A stretch of DNA of 64,000 nt from Atopsyche davidsoni (GCA_022113835.1 JAILWY010000026.1:5979001-6043000); one strand, 5' to 3'. Positions 33,600 to 45,354 are shown, counted from the first letter of the stretch. Numbers and translations: made by a program. The notes: generated by a model not told the origin, from the letters alone.

Positions 33600-33860
33600 T
33601 GCATATTTTAATAAACATCGCGTCAAGCTCAAATCTGAACCCCCCTTGAATTAGTATGTATGGGGAAAATTGCTAACGTTCCGGTTCTCTGCCCGCCTGC
33701 ATTGGCAGAATCAATCCACAACTTGTCGGTCCGTCCGAGGGCACCGCCCGCTTACAGGGCTATCGAACACACGAATGCAGGACTCGCCGCGGTTTCAGAA
33801 ATCTCTATAACATGTGCACCCGAGGTGTGTAGAGCCTCAACTCATGATAATAAACATATT
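33600..33860. other. Mixed island
   Basis: Core with GTCGGTCCGTCCGAGGG and GGACTCGCCGCGG. The 79-codon plus frame has no domain. The spacer 33860-34225 is AT-rich. Confidence 0.35.
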
Positions 33861-34229
33861 TCAAACTGCACTTTACTTTGCTTGTATGAATATTGTTAAA
33901 GAAATCAATCGAAATCAAAAAAAAAACATGCCTTAGCGCAAGGTAAAAATCAATAGGTCTAAATAATCAACAGCATAACGATAGTATAGTTCAATGCTTA
34001 AAAATGTATTTTATGAAAATAATAAGGGAATTATAATTCGTAGAAAATATTATTAAGCCAATGCAGGCCAAATGTTTATCGTAAAACACGTCATTATATT
34101 ATAGACATCACTCTAAAATCAATGGCTTATCAAGATTTAAGAATATTTTACGCCTTTCAATAATAATTTTATAGCTCGGTTTTTACTGTGTAAGTATGAA
34201 CAAATTAATTAAAAAAATTATTATTTTAA

Positions 34230-34720
34230 AATATATAGTAAGGCGCACTCGGTACTTCTGTCGGCTGGTCCACTACAAACCGTCCCGTTTGATACTTGCG
34301 CTATATATTTGAATGCGGGCTTTCCGTTGCTCTGTTTGCTCTTTTGCGAAGGATTTATTTGTAGAGGTTGCTTTGGGACCTCCGTCGCGTCCTTTGACTT
34401 TTAATATCTAAAGCACATTAATACCCCACCCCGTACCTATTTGATCTCGGATAGAGAGCGGCGACCCATCGAGTGCGTTCTATTAAATTCTCGTTTTTCT
34501 TTAATATTTTTATATTTAGGCAGCGCTATAATAAGCTTGCTCGAATTTAATTAAATAATATTCCGACCAACTCCTTCATTGATTAAAATATAAACGCCCG
34601 GGGCGAAAAACAAAACGTCGACTTAATTTTCATCATAAATACCTCGAAATGAGCAAAATCATAAATCTCCTCCGCTCGGCCACTAAAATCTTTATTAAAC
34701 CTACTGATCTATATATCTAG
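34230..34720. other. Mixed island grading into AT-rich DNA
   Basis: 34230-34480 is complex (CTTCTGTCGGCTGGTCC, GGCGACCCATCGAGTGCG). 34480-34720 is AT-richer, with AAACGCCCGGGGCG. No gene is seen. Confidence 0.35.
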
Positions 34721-35065
34721 AACCTTCCATTCTCCCGGTTCGCATAATTTCCTTAACTTTAATCCTCGGATAAAATAAGTCAGCCCGTCCCTAGGGTTCA
34801 GAAATTTCGCAGCTGTTTTGTATGAAAATTTTACCGGACTTTTCATCGAAATTTGGGGTCACCGATGGGGGAGCTGGGCTAGCCGGCGGGCCGGGGGGCG
34901 ATTTTCCTCGCCGAAAAATACTCCCGGCTCTGAGGATGTGAATTTTAGGAAAGTTTTTTTTATTTATGGGCTTAATTTTATTTTGTTCCGCGTATAACAA
35001 TAAAGCCGCTCGGGGAGGATATTGCACTCTCGGGCTGAGGAGACTCACCTGCTAATATCGACCCT
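34720..35065. other. GC-rich island
   Basis: Core GCTAGCCGGCGGGCCGG and GGGGGGCGATTTTCC (34878-34906), with TTTATGG at 34963. On minus, GCAG|GTGAGT is formed at 35035-35044, but no acceptor pairs with it. The spacer 35065-35600 is AT-rich. Confidence 0.4.
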
Positions 35066-35599
35066 TGCTTATTTACTTTTGTTAATAAAGAATGTAGAAT
35101 CACTATGCCTCCTAAAAATAACAGGGAAAACAAATATTTTATTACTTTATTTAAATACATACACTAATATAAAATACTATGAATTGTAAAGTAAAATTAT
35201 AGAATGAATCAATTATAGTATGAAAAATTATTTAATGCCTCATTGCCATCAAAATAGATTTTTTTAATAAATAAAATAAAAAGATATACTGCTTTTTATT
35301 TCAATAATCTCTAATAACTTAAAAATAAAAATTAATTTAGAATATTTTAGTATTCATTGATTCTAAAACCGTATTATTTCCTATTTTTGTATACTTCATG
35401 TCCACGACACATATTTTTTAAAAACAATATGAATGTTTTGAAAAATAAAACTGAAATAGTGATTCAAAATGTTTGAAAGAAAATTATCTATTTAATATTC
35501 AATATTTACAAGAAAAACAATAAAGTATTTGCGATTTCTTATATTTTATGCAGTAATACTTTTTAATAAAAATACATTAAATTAATTAAATATTATTAT

Positions 35600-36000
35600 T
35601 CCAACTCTTCACAACGCGAATCGCCGCAAATCCAGACTTAATTCAAATCACAAGTAGCGCGCAAAACCACCCGATCGGATCGAAATGCGGATATTCAATT
35701 TTCTGTCTTTTCTGCGAGCTTCAAAAACTTCTCAACTCATTGCCGGAGAAACAATAAAACAACATCAATACCTGCAGCGGCATTCTGGGGCGAAATAAAT
35801 TAAATCCAGAGGGGGTGGCTTGCATCCCCACCCCCGCCCTCTTAGAAATCATAGAAAATCCACTGCTCCATTCGATATTGTTTTCACTGAAATTCAGATG
35901 CCGCTGTTCTATGTAAATAGCTTCAAGTGTGTGCCGAGGAGCGGGTAGGAAAATGCAAAACAGACTGAGAAATGTATGATTTTACAATGCGGACTGTTAC
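35600..36000. other. Mixed island
   Basis: Contains CCACCCGATCGGATCG, GGAGAAACAATAAAAC and GCATCCCCACCCCCGCCC. No frame is supported. AT-rich sequence follows to 36430, apart from GGCCCCAGGCCAAGG near 36297-36311. Confidence 0.35.
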
Positions 36001-36429
36001 ACTACTGGAATACGTTAAGCATAAACTATTGGAATTTTTTTCAGAACGTGAATTCGATTATAAATTCAAGTATATACACAAACGCGATTCCTAATAATAA
36101 ATATGCAATTGAGAGAGCTTGAGCACCGTGTTTTTAATTAAGACCGTCAAAACATTTCACTTTTATTTAATGTCTTAGTTTAGTTGATGCATAATTTATG
36201 ATATTTTGCACATCTTAGAAATCGGAAAATATTTCATATTAAAAAAAAATTAGAAAATCAAGGTCAGCCAAAGAGATAAAGTAGTAAAATGATCACGGCC
36301 CCAGGCCAAGGTAGCTGGGATTGTTGTTTCATATCCAAAAAAAATATTTTTTTTAAATTTTCTTTACGACTTATGTTGTATAATATTCATTATTTTTTTA
36401 TTTATTTAATAATTGTGTGTAAAATGCAT

Positions 36430-36610
36430 AAGTAATGACTTCCTGCACTCACAGCAGCAGCTGGGTGCTCCGCGCCCCCGAGGCCGGGGGTTATTATCTC
36501 CCGCGCCACTCACGCGGTAGAGTACCGCCTCGATGAGAGCCACTACGACTAGTTCGTGGTTTTACTAGCTGCTGCAACTACCAACTACCAGTTACCATGT
36601 CTGCATATGT
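36430..36610. other. GC-rich island with short GC hairpin
   Basis: CAGCAGCAGCTGGG E-box region, then CCCCCG-AGGC-CGGGGG (36475-36490), a 6-bp perfect hairpin. AT-rich sequence follows to 37020. Confidence 0.4.
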
Positions 36611-37019
36611 TTAAAAATAAATATAATCAAATTAAAAATACGATTGAGGCTATTTACAACGTATTAAAATATATACCAACGCTGATATGTGTACTTGTCA
36701 AATCTATTGATTTGTATTTTCCATAAACTATATAAAATACCGGACTGTATTTTTTTATATTTAATATAGTCTTGATTGACGTAGATCAATGAAAAAAAAT
36801 TGCTTATTAGAAAGGCTACAATATATAAGAAACATTATACCTTATTATTAGATAGTCAAATTAATAGAATATTTTCAGTATAGATGCTTAGGTGTTTTGT
36901 AAATAATTTACTACAACACAATATGTTAAATCTAAAGTTTAATTATGATATAAAATTATGTTGTCAAGTTTTTTTTTAAATAAAATATGTAAAAGTATAT
37001 ACATGTCTAGTTACTCCTT

Positions 37020-37770
37020 GTATCGTACTTCAACTTGAGTGCAAAAATGCCTCACTTGCCACATGCCCCGCGCGCACCAGAATACTGTGCACCCACTCTC
37101 AGCTGCGGATTAGAGATTGCACTCATCTTGTGGGCTGCTACCCAAATGGCGCTTTCTTCCACCCCTATCTTCCGCAGCCTTCCCCCGCCTCCCCTGCACC
37201 TCCACCTCCTGCCATCGAGCTTTAGACAGACATCATTGTTTGGTTTCCTTTCATTTGATTAACGTGTAAAATTGGTTGTCTTCTAAGACGACCGCGTAAT
37301 TTTATTATGCCTGTATTTGCATCCAATTTTTTGGCTGTAGTTTTATATACACGAATAAATAAAATATAATTTTCTATAAAATAAATAACACATGAATAAT
37401 GGTTGATTCGTAGAAGTTCAATTTCATTTTCAGTAAAAAATCATTTCTTGTTCCATTCACATTCTGTTGGCCCACACAATTGCTCTCAAATCTATAAACT
37501 CCGCTTCTCTAATCCTGCACAGGGGGAACATATCGGCAGTGAGAGCTCCATACGCTTACTTCTGTCTGATAAATAGCATAAAGAGTGCACGCCTGCACCG
37601 ACTTGCATATCTCGCCTCGTTTCACTGCACTTGCGAATCTCTAAGGATTCATTTTTGATATCTTAAGGAGTCGCGCCGCAGACCAAAGCACAGATGGCTG
37701 CGAGTGTGTTACACCCGTTATTGGTTGCTTTAGTGTTTTTGTACTTTTAGTGCGTTTAAACTTAATTTTG
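37020..37770. other. Two adjacent mixed islands
   Basis: 37020-37265 has a C/T-rich run (CCTCCCCTGCACCTCCACC). 37440-37770 has GACTTGCATATCTCGCC and GGAGTCGCGCCGCAGACC. Frames of 75 and 63 codons show no domain. AT-rich sequence separates them and follows to 38210. Confidence 0.35.
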
Positions 37771-38039
37771 AGAATACGTTACATGAAATGGTGTCTTTAG
37801 GGATGTACAAAATGTAACATTAATTCAAAATACACCATATTGTTCTCAGACAGTAATACTACAGAAAAATCTTATCAAACCTGCATTATTATCATTTTCG
37901 GCTCGCATGTCATATCGTATATCAGTTTCGTTTTTAGTGATGAACGATGTTCAAGTAATATTTAACTCCTAATATATTTTTTTAAACGGTTTTAAATAAA
38001 ATTCCCTTGAAACTAAGAACATCAATATAGGATCTACTT

Positions 38040-38110
38040 GCAAAGACAAGGATTGAATCTGATAAATTCTGATAAATTCTAACCACAGAGTCATCAAGCC
38101 AATCTATCGG
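38040..38110 (-). repeat. Possible tRNA-like remnant with 10-bp tandem
   Basis: CTGATAAATT is repeated twice in tandem (38057-38076). On minus, CTCTGTGGTTAGA and ATTCAATCC weakly resemble A- and B-box halves of a tRNA-derived repeat. The evidence is thin. Confidence 0.15.
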
Positions 38111-38209
38111 TCAGATTTTTAAAATATTTATCAATATATATTTTTTATACATTATTAGTATGATAACATATTTGATCGAATTAATTTAAACTCGATACTT
38201 ATTTTCTGA

Positions 38210-38470
38210 AAAATCTGAGCTCGCAAATACCTGTAGTAGAAGTAATCCTCAGCATTGCTGTAGAGGAGGATATTTCTTAATTACCCTCTCGCCGCCGTGT
38301 GGGTATAATATGCCCGGGCGTTATTATGTTAATAAGAGGCAGATAGCTGTACACTGCAGCCAGTAATGGGAAGCCCGGGTCCAAACAGCCCCAACAAAGG
38401 CTTGTGGCTAAGATGTTTGTCCTGTATTTGTGTCACCTGCCAGACATACGTTCTTATATATTATGGACAT
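38210..38470. other. Mixed island
   Basis: ATCCTC…GAGGAT words face each other near 38245-38270. TGCCCGGGCGTTATTATG and CCTGCCAGACATACG are further complex parts. AT-rich sequence follows to 38880. Confidence 0.35.
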
Positions 38471-38904
38471 GTATTTCTTTATGAAGGTGGAATAGATTTC
38501 ATACTTTAATAAATCGTTCTGGTACAATTTTGTATCTACTTATTTGATTTTATAATTTGGTAAATTTCACAAATTTTTTTGTCAACATGTCAACATCTTT
38601 TAAAAAAGAAATTATTTATAAACGAGCAACATTTTCATTCGTCTTTCTGTGATTATAAAGACAAAATAATCGCAATGCAATAACATTGTCTACAAGTTGT
38701 TAACTTTCAACTAGGTCCAAATAATTTAATTTCTTTTTATCAAAAGATTATGTATTCGATAAGACTCACTTAATGTTAAAATATATTTACTGCAAGAAAA
38801 TTTTGCATTTCGTGTTCATATAATATTTGATTTTCGTTTGGTCAAAAAATACAATTCACCGAAATCATTAATCAAATAAAATAGTTTAAATGACTTTTCC
38901 ACGT

Positions 38905-38980
38905 CTTAATTTTTATATGTGACCGGTTTCGATAACCTTTCACGTAGGCATTATCAAACTGAGTTTGATAAAAGCCAACG
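38905..38980. repeat. Possible old transposon end (ACCGGTTTCG motif)
   Basis: GTGACCGGTTTCGATAACC followed by ATTATCAAACTGAGTTTGAT (inner palindrome) looks like words I associate with ends of arthropod interspersed repeats. No second copy lies in this window. Confidence 0.25.
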
Positions 38981-38999
38981 TAATGAGATATATTAAAAT

Positions 39000-39164
39000 T
39001 TATATCTATTTATAGATTGGTCAATCAGATGCGTATTTATTACCCATTACGGGTTTATTATATTATTACTAATATGATTAGGCACATTAGTTCATATATA
39101 GAAGATGATTCAAAGAAACTCATCTTCTATATATGAACTAATGTGTCTAATCATAATAGTAATA
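39000..39164. mobile_element. Hairpin copy of the foldback element, no tRNA core
   Basis: Arms 39059-39108 and 39120-39169 pair over 50 bp with two mismatches around an 11-nt loop. The left part from 39020 matches 5433 onward almost base for base. The tRNA-like core seen at 5551-5626 is missing. A 12-bp direct repeat ATATATTAAAAT lies at 38988-38999 and 39165-39176, the second overlapping the outer arm by five bases. Confidence 0.75.
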
Positions 39165-39349
39165 ATATATTAAAATGCGATTTCACCAAGTACTATCTGT
39201 CAATAATATTGATTACTTAACCATCTTTGTGTTAATTCACTTCAATAAAATTATCTTCATTGCAGTTATATTTTTTGAAATTGGTATAAATTATATTAAA
39301 TTGATTAATTTTATTTAATGCATGTATAGTAAAATAAAGCTTGCACATA

Positions 39350-39720
39350 AATTAAACTATCTCAGTTCTGGTGGAAACGCACTTGACAATCGCATTATCT
39401 CCCCTGGCGGGGGCCCCGGAGCGCCGGGCGCGGGGTCCCCGGGCGCGGGGCCCCGGGACCGCCCCCGCCCCCGGTCCCCGCCCCGGGTCCCCGCCCCGGG
39501 TCCCCGCGCCCCCCGCCCCCGCCCCGGGGCCCCCGCGCCGGCGGTAATGGCGCGGAAGGCGCGTTGGCGCGATGGCTGGGCCGCCGCCGACCGCGAATTA
39601 CAATAAATTTATCGCGCCCAGAGTGTGTTAATTTGCGGTCTTATTGTGGCGCCCGGCGATAAGCGCTAAGATTGGGGATCCGTTGCGAATTCCATGCTCC
39701 TATTGGATATTCTTAATTTA
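39350..39720. other. Most G+C-dense island of the window
   Basis: 39405-39545 is nearly pure G/C, followed by a complex part with AATGGCGCGGAAGGCGCG. An imperfect inverted pair GACCGCGAATTA and TAATTTGCGGTC lies at 39589-39600 and 39629-39640. The 94-codon frame through it is Pro/Arg/Gly-only and not credible. Confidence 0.5.
39472..39510 (+). repeat. 13-bp tandem repeat, about three units
   Basis: Unit GGGTCCCCGCCCC is repeated nearly perfectly about three times. Just upstream, GCGCGGGGTCCCCGG and GCGCGGGGCCCCGGG form a related direct pair (39429-39457). Confidence 0.7.
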
Positions 39721-40165
39721 AAAAAATCGAGCACCATGAGAACTTCGAAGTTTCATTTTCCTCAAAATATTTTGGTCTTTGTAATAATTTTTTTTAAAAG
39801 TTTTTTGAAGATATATTACTTAAGCAACCGTGAACTGTAATCGATGGGCATATTCATGCTACATCTGGACTTAAAAAAAAATACATACAATACACATACA
39901 ATTTTACATAAACTTTTTTAAATATTCATACTATAATTTTATAATAAAAATAATTTACTCTGATTATTTGATTATTATCTAGATATAGAATAAAACGGTC
40001 TTATTTATTTCGTTATATGCTTTTGAACAGTATCATAAAAATAAACAACATACAAAAAATTATCAGAAAATAAATGAGTATATGTTAAGACTTTGTATTT
40101 ATTTACAATTAATTTTAATATTTATATTATACTATTTGCATTCGAGAAAAGCTGAATTCTCCAGT
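39721..40165. other. AT-rich spacer
   Basis: A/T-dominated with long T and A runs. No feature is recognised. Confidence 0.6.
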
Positions 40166-40169
40166 GGAT

Positions 40170-40510
40170 GTTATATATAATCCAGAGAGCACTTGACGCA
40201 GACTGCGGGCGACCAAAATCACATCCCCGACACCCCTAAACCACACCAATCATCGTTACACCCCCGCAGCCAAGATTTTTGCATTTATCCTCGGCTGAAT
40301 AATTACGCTCTCTTCCTGAGGCTGCTCCTTATTTATGGGGGCGCGGGGCTCGATAGTGGAGCGCCCGGACTCCGGCTTCCTGCAGTTATTTACTTTACAG
40401 TAAATTAGAGGTGACAGTAACCACGGCGGGAAAGCGCACGTCTTCTCCGCTGCAGCGGTTATCGTGATTAATTGAACTATAGGATCGAGACTCGCAATAA
40501 CGAACTTATA
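40170..40510. other. Mixed island
   Basis: Contains TTTATGG (40332), GGGGGCGCGGGGCTCG and CTGCAGCGGTTATCGTGATT. Overlapping frames of 71 and 90 codons lie on opposite strands and are not supported. Confidence 0.4.
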
Positions 40511-40779
40511 TAATAACTTATTTATCATATTACATTTTTTTCTTTAAAACCGACATAAGAAGCGAACTTAGGTTTAAGCTTAAGTCTTCAGTTTGCTAAT
40601 AGAACATTTTCCTCGGAAAGTGCTTCTATGGATTTACCTTTATAATAAATTATCGTTGCATCTTTTGTAATTTTAATATACAAATTGTCGACAGTGTTGC
40701 TGTTTTTGTGAATTAATTTCATGTTAAATGTATATTTTTTGGCAATATTTTGTGATATTCCGAACAAATTAACAAAACT

Positions 40780-41480
40780 GTTTACTTCTTCATCAAACGC
40801 CTCTCTTCAGAAGAGGCTGGCGACCATTTCGCTGAGCATATAGCCCTGCCTATAGAGCTGCCCAATATCATCATTGTATAGTCCTTTCCTTACGAAGCTC
40901 TACAAAGTACTTCCAGAGCCCCTCTCTTCACAATAATTCCAAGATCACTACTCCATTACCAATCCTTTACACACGCTCAGGGTACAGAATAGCAGCCACG
41001 CACAAGCAACAAAATGGGTAGAGCGGGGAATAAAACTGTTTTAAACATACTCAAAACCTGCAATATAATTTTATTTTCCCAATTTCGTTAAACTTTGTAA
41101 AAATTACATGTTTTACATATAATAAGACATTTAAATAAAAGCAATGTGATTTGGAAGTAAGACTAGTGGTTGAGTCCTCCAGCTGTAGCCCGCGAGGTGC
41201 AGACGCGGGGAGCGGGTCTGGCTGGCGATCACGTATCGAACGTAGCGACGGGGCGCGCGCGGCTGCAAACTTTGTCGCGGCGCGTGATTGTGTAACGCGC
41301 CGCGGGGACAAAAAATAATCGCCAACCCGCAAAATACACGCCATTAAAAGTTACGCCGAAACAAATATAAATCGGCTAATTTGAGTCATTTTAGCAGAAC
41401 GTGATTCGGGGATTTTCGGTTCGTGCGGAATTGTGGCTTCCAAGAGCTAATGAACACTATAATATCTACACGCGCTCCCA
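40780..41480. other. Two mixed islands
   Basis: 40780-41030 includes CTCTCTTCAGAAGAGGC (short hairpin). 41160-41480 is richer, with GGCGCGCGCGGCTGC, TCGCGGCGCGTGATTG and AACGCGCCGCGGGG. Minus frames of 64 and 97 codons overlap in different registers. AT-rich sequence continues to 41850. Confidence 0.4.
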
Positions 41481-41849
41481 TATGACGAAAAATTAACAAA
41501 TTTAAAGAGTGTCAACTAACGGTTAAAATACAAACTGGTTATTATATATAAATCAATTCGTATTATCTTTAAAGTTACGTTTACGTAATTATTTAATTTG
41601 GACATGCTGATAAGAGTCTTCAAATATAGTCGTATTCAAATAGCCAGCAATATGCATCATTGTAAAGTATTCAAGAATGGATTTCGGTGTGAAAGATAAT
41701 ATTCTTTTAGTGTTAAATTGTGTGCTTTGAAGCAACTGTTTGTATTGATATGAAGAAGTTTATTATTTTTAGCTGCGCAGCATATATACATGAAGTAATA
41801 AAGTATTTCTGATTTCAGATATATAAATACATATACATCCTAGGTATAT

Positions 41850-42370
41850 AATAATAGAGCAGCTTATGATCAGTGCAAGCGCATAAATCCCGCAGTAGCA
41901 ATTATTTGGCACGCTGCATCCAATCAGACGATCCGCTTTATTTCTCGGCGACTGCAGTTCCCGTGACCCCACAATTAGATATCTCCAGCCATAATTCATG
42001 TGTAATCTAGCGCGTTTTCATCTCAGCCTCGGGCCCCGGCGTGCAAGACGCCGTATTTGCTAAGTAACTCCCTGCAAGATATAAACACTCGCCTATTAAC
42101 GAATGTGCACCCGAAATGAGTGCACACATTAATTTGTCTCGACAATGCTCGGCTGCGCTCGGCTGTACTCGGCTGTGCTCGACTCCCGAGGCGGTTATCT
42201 GCGGCTGAGAGTATATCTCGATATTATGTGTGTAGCCACTGAGTGAACTCACTGAAATGGGAAAAGCGACCTTGTTGGGTGTAAACTTTTTCTTTGCTTG
42301 AAATACCGTGGAGTGTTGATTAGACTGAGCTACTGTTTCTAATGTTTCTGCCAACTACATGTATTCACAT
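41850..42370. other. Long mixed island
   Basis: Contains GGCACGCTGCATCCAATCAG, GCCTCGGGCCCCGGCGTGC, the 10-bp tandem below, and CACTGAGTGAACTCACTG. Minus frames of 76 and 115 codons have no recognised domain and span composition boundaries. Confidence 0.4.
42144..42183 (+). repeat. 10-bp tandem repeat, four units
   Basis: Unit close to GCTCGGCTGT repeated four times with single-base differences, placing CTCGGC at one-helical-turn spacing. Confidence 0.75.
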
Positions 42371-42714
42371 GTATATCGAATCATAAACATAAATGCGATG
42401 AAATGTACTTACTTCTATATGTATAATTTTAATAAATGTATTCTTATTTATATTGGATCTGAATAGATTGAGTGATATAACAATAACTTGGTAATTATAA
42501 CTTAATAACTCGATTTAAATAATAAAAAACTATAACAACGGTAAAGCTCCAAACAGTAAATCATATACACAAGTACCAGTAAAATCATGAATGTATGAGA
42601 GATGAACTCATGCGTCAAGACACATTGCACAATTTTTTCGCCTTTCTCTACGCAGCCCTGATTTTAGCACTTGGCACTTAAAGCAATTATTGTACAAGCT
42701 ATTTAATTTTTTTC

Positions 42715-42757
42715 AATCTAATTTTCGTATTCATTCCATTAATACGAAAATTAGATT
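42715..42757. repeat. Perfect 17-bp hairpin, 9-nt loop
   Basis: Arms 42715-42731 and 42741-42757 (AATCTAATTTTCGTATT and complement) are exact. Loop CATTCCATT. It stands in AT-rich DNA between islands; it may be a small foldback remnant. Confidence 0.75.
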
Positions 42758-42929
42758 CCTGCACCTTTTACTAATCAACAGCTTTTAAAACAACGAAATG
42801 AGTATAAAAAAATAATTGTTCGAATTTAATTAGTTTGACCTGAAAAAGTATGGCTTTGTATTGAGCAATAAGGTTTATAAGCTTTTAATATTGTCTGGAA
42901 TTTCGTAGTAATTTAAGGTAAATTTGATG

Positions 42930-43360
42930 AGATGTTCATATCATCCATTCAATCTCAGCTCCGCTTTGATCTCAATCGACTCCTTCACACTGTCGATTGT
43001 ACAAGCCAGTGCTGGCAAAGTTTCGATATAATATCTGCAAAGTGCCATGACCTTGATCCCTGGGAGGCGGGGAAGGGGGAGGGGGGGGCAGCCGAGACGT
43101 GTGAATGTTAATGAGAAAACTGAGCGTGCTTGGATAATGCATGGGGCCCGACCGGGAGACTGCACGAAAAGCGACACGAGAATACAGCCAATTTAAATTA
43201 ACAAATTATAAGCATCAAATACTACCAATTTTTTGGATGTTCCTTTGTGATATTCGATTGAGATTGATCCTCTTTCAACCAAGTCAATTCCAATTTCCTG
43301 TAAAAAGGCTCGAGGCTGTTACAGCTCGGTCGGAGACGATTTTAATGCACATTCCATTTT
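42930..43360. other. Mixed island with G run and 8-bp hairpin
   Basis: CAATCGAC at 42973-42980 and GTCGATTG at 42992-42999 form a perfect inverted pair. A G-rich run GGGGAAGGGGGAGGGGGGG lies near 43070-43088. Frames on both strands are not supported. Confidence 0.4.
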
Positions 43361-43599
43361 AATATGGATACGGTATGATTTGTGAAGTTTTATATATGCT
43401 GTGATATAAATATTATAATCATATAGGACTAATCAATAGTATCGAATAAAAACAATACAACAATACAGTACCTTCGCGAATTTATATGTATTGTATAGTT
43501 CAAAAATGCTTTCGTGTGGATTAGTGACTCTTGAGCTACGGACGCAAGTAAAAATGTTGCTTTAAAATATGAAAGTAAATTACGAAACTCACTCTGGAG

Positions 43600-43960
43600 T
43601 TATATTTCTTGCCTGTGTGTTAATCGCGAGACTACGAAATACGCGCTGATTCTAATCTAATAAGAGTGACAAGACCTGTAGTTCTCTGCGGCCATGGTGG
43701 TGTTCCGACACGACGCTAACGGCGGAATGCATGAGCGGTGATTGGTCTATGACAGAGCGTCACACCGGGAGGCAGACGTAACGAGCTGGCAGGGCGAGGG
43801 TAGATCGATTGCGTTTTCAGCTGCTTTTTGGTGTCTGAGATCAAGAACCTCTCACGTAACGTCTTCATAGCTATTTACGTTAAAGCTCCAGCCGCGCGAT
43901 ATCAAAAAGCTCTTGTGATGTTCACAAAGGCTGTCAAATAATAATACAGCTTTGACGTGA
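43600..43960. other. Mixed island
   Basis: Contains GCGGCCATGGTGGTG (Pho-like GCCAT), CGACGCTAACGGCGG and CAGCCGCGCGATATC. AT-rich flanks (43360-43600 and 43960-44060). Confidence 0.35.
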
Positions 43961-44059
43961 AGTGAAATGTCTCAAAGATTTTTAACTAATTTAAGTTAAG
44001 TTCTTATAATAAATTTTTGTTGCTAGTAAAATGTAAACTTTTAAATTAACGAGAATAAA

Positions 44060-44400
44060 ACATAACAAATATTTTTTTTAGCCGATTGTCATTTTGAATC
44101 CCTGATTTGGGATGTTTGATAGGAGGACTTTTCCAGCATCCATTTGTCAGATACTCCAATCTTATCTTACCAATCAATCTGGCCTGGTGCGCGGAAAAAC
44201 TCGCATTTCTCATTCGGGTGGCACCCGTGCGGGGCCTCATGTGTTCGCAGCCATTATCGGGTGGTGACGATAAATTTAGGCTGAAGACAAATAATAAGCC
44301 GCGCGGAGGGAGTTCGCGATGGGGTAGGCACTCGCGGGGCGCGACGTTTAATATTAAATGCTCCACCAGACAAACTGCTTTGCACTATCAGTGTCTTGTT
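44060..44400. other. Mixed island
   Basis: Core TCGGGTGGCACCCGTGC (short palindrome GGGTGGCACCC) and GCGCGGAGGGAGTTCGCG. Frames of 98 and 106 codons overlap on opposite strands and are not supported. AT-rich sequence runs to 45030. Confidence 0.4.
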
Positions 44401-45029
44401 TGATATTATAATAATTGGGCTTAAATAGTGATAGTATTTAAGATATCACAGGGGGAAACACAGTTTCAAACCATTGGATAAATACTAAATGTCACCAACT
44501 GTATCCGTCAATTTACTGAAAATTTATAAGTGGTTAGTAAAAATAATATTTAAGACAATTATATTTAAATATTCAAAAATAAAATGTATTTATAAAATAT
44601 ATGTATTTTTCTTCTGATTGTACAGGCATCATAAAAGTTATTGGTTCTAATGCGTATTTTACTAGCATGTATGCGTCTTTCTTTGGGAAAAGAAAGAGCG
44701 TGAATTTATTTGTGTCCATTGCCTAGAAGTGGCATACTATATATCGTTTTCAACAAAATGATAGTGATGGGGGTTAATGCTTATGATATTTTTTTCAAAT
44801 TCAACATCTTATAAAACAAAAAGGATTTAAACTGTGCTGGTTGCAACTAATCATAGTTTCTAATTTTTTTAAAAGTATATATGAATAACAAAAAATATGT
44901 AATAAGATTATGAATTGTCTGCTACAAAAAATACAAAGCTCACTTTTCAAAAACTGGTGTAAGCACGGGGAAAACTTTTTATTCTTCAACAAAACACATC
45001 GAAGCAAACGTAATTTAAAAAATCCCAAA

Positions 45030-45250
45030 CAAACCTCTTTAAATCTCCGGAATGATCACACATCACTCGCACGCTCTCCGCTCGAAATGTATTCAAAATA
45101 CTTTAATAATTCTAAAAATCAACTGCGGGCTCACATACGGGGGTGTTTATTTACGCGGCTTCTTCCCGGCGCTACTTTACCTCGCATTCAATTTCCATAT
45201 CCCCAGTACTTTGCATCCTGATGTGCCCCGGTTATGTAGATGCTCCACCT
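45030..45250. other. Mixed island preceding the duplicated module
   Basis: Complex sequence with ACGCGGCTTCTTCCCGGCG and GATGTGCCCCGGTTATG. The 77- and 103-codon plus frames overlap in different registers, so neither is preferred. Confidence 0.35.
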
Positions 45251-45255
45251 TGCAG

Positions 45256-45354
45256 CGGGTCTTTTTAGACTTATCTTTCAGTTAATACTGTGCGGATTCC
45301 TCGCGACGTGTTACGCGGAGATGTGGCGTTGTCTTGGTATATTCTAATGTCTTC
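45256..45354 (+). repeat. Duplicated ~100-bp module, copy 1
   Basis: Aligns with 45451-45552 in direct orientation at about 80% identity by eye. Shared blocks are GTCTTTTTAGACT, TTAATACTGTG, GGAGATG, GGCGTT and GGTATAT. No frame spans it, so it is a non-coding duplicate. Confidence 0.75.

Noticed and set aside
35035..35060. Minus-strand GCAG|GTGAGT as an exon end
   Set aside because: No credible acceptor or pyrimidine tract lies upstream on that strand; a single donor word is common by chance.
39322..39606. 94-codon frame rich in Pro/Arg/Gly
   Set aside because: It is simply the translation of a nearly pure G/C tandem-repeat tract.
32866..42757. Hairpins at 32.87 and 42.72 kb as microRNA precursors
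   Set aside because: Stems of 13 and 17 bp are too short for a standard precursor, and no known microRNA seed was recognised.
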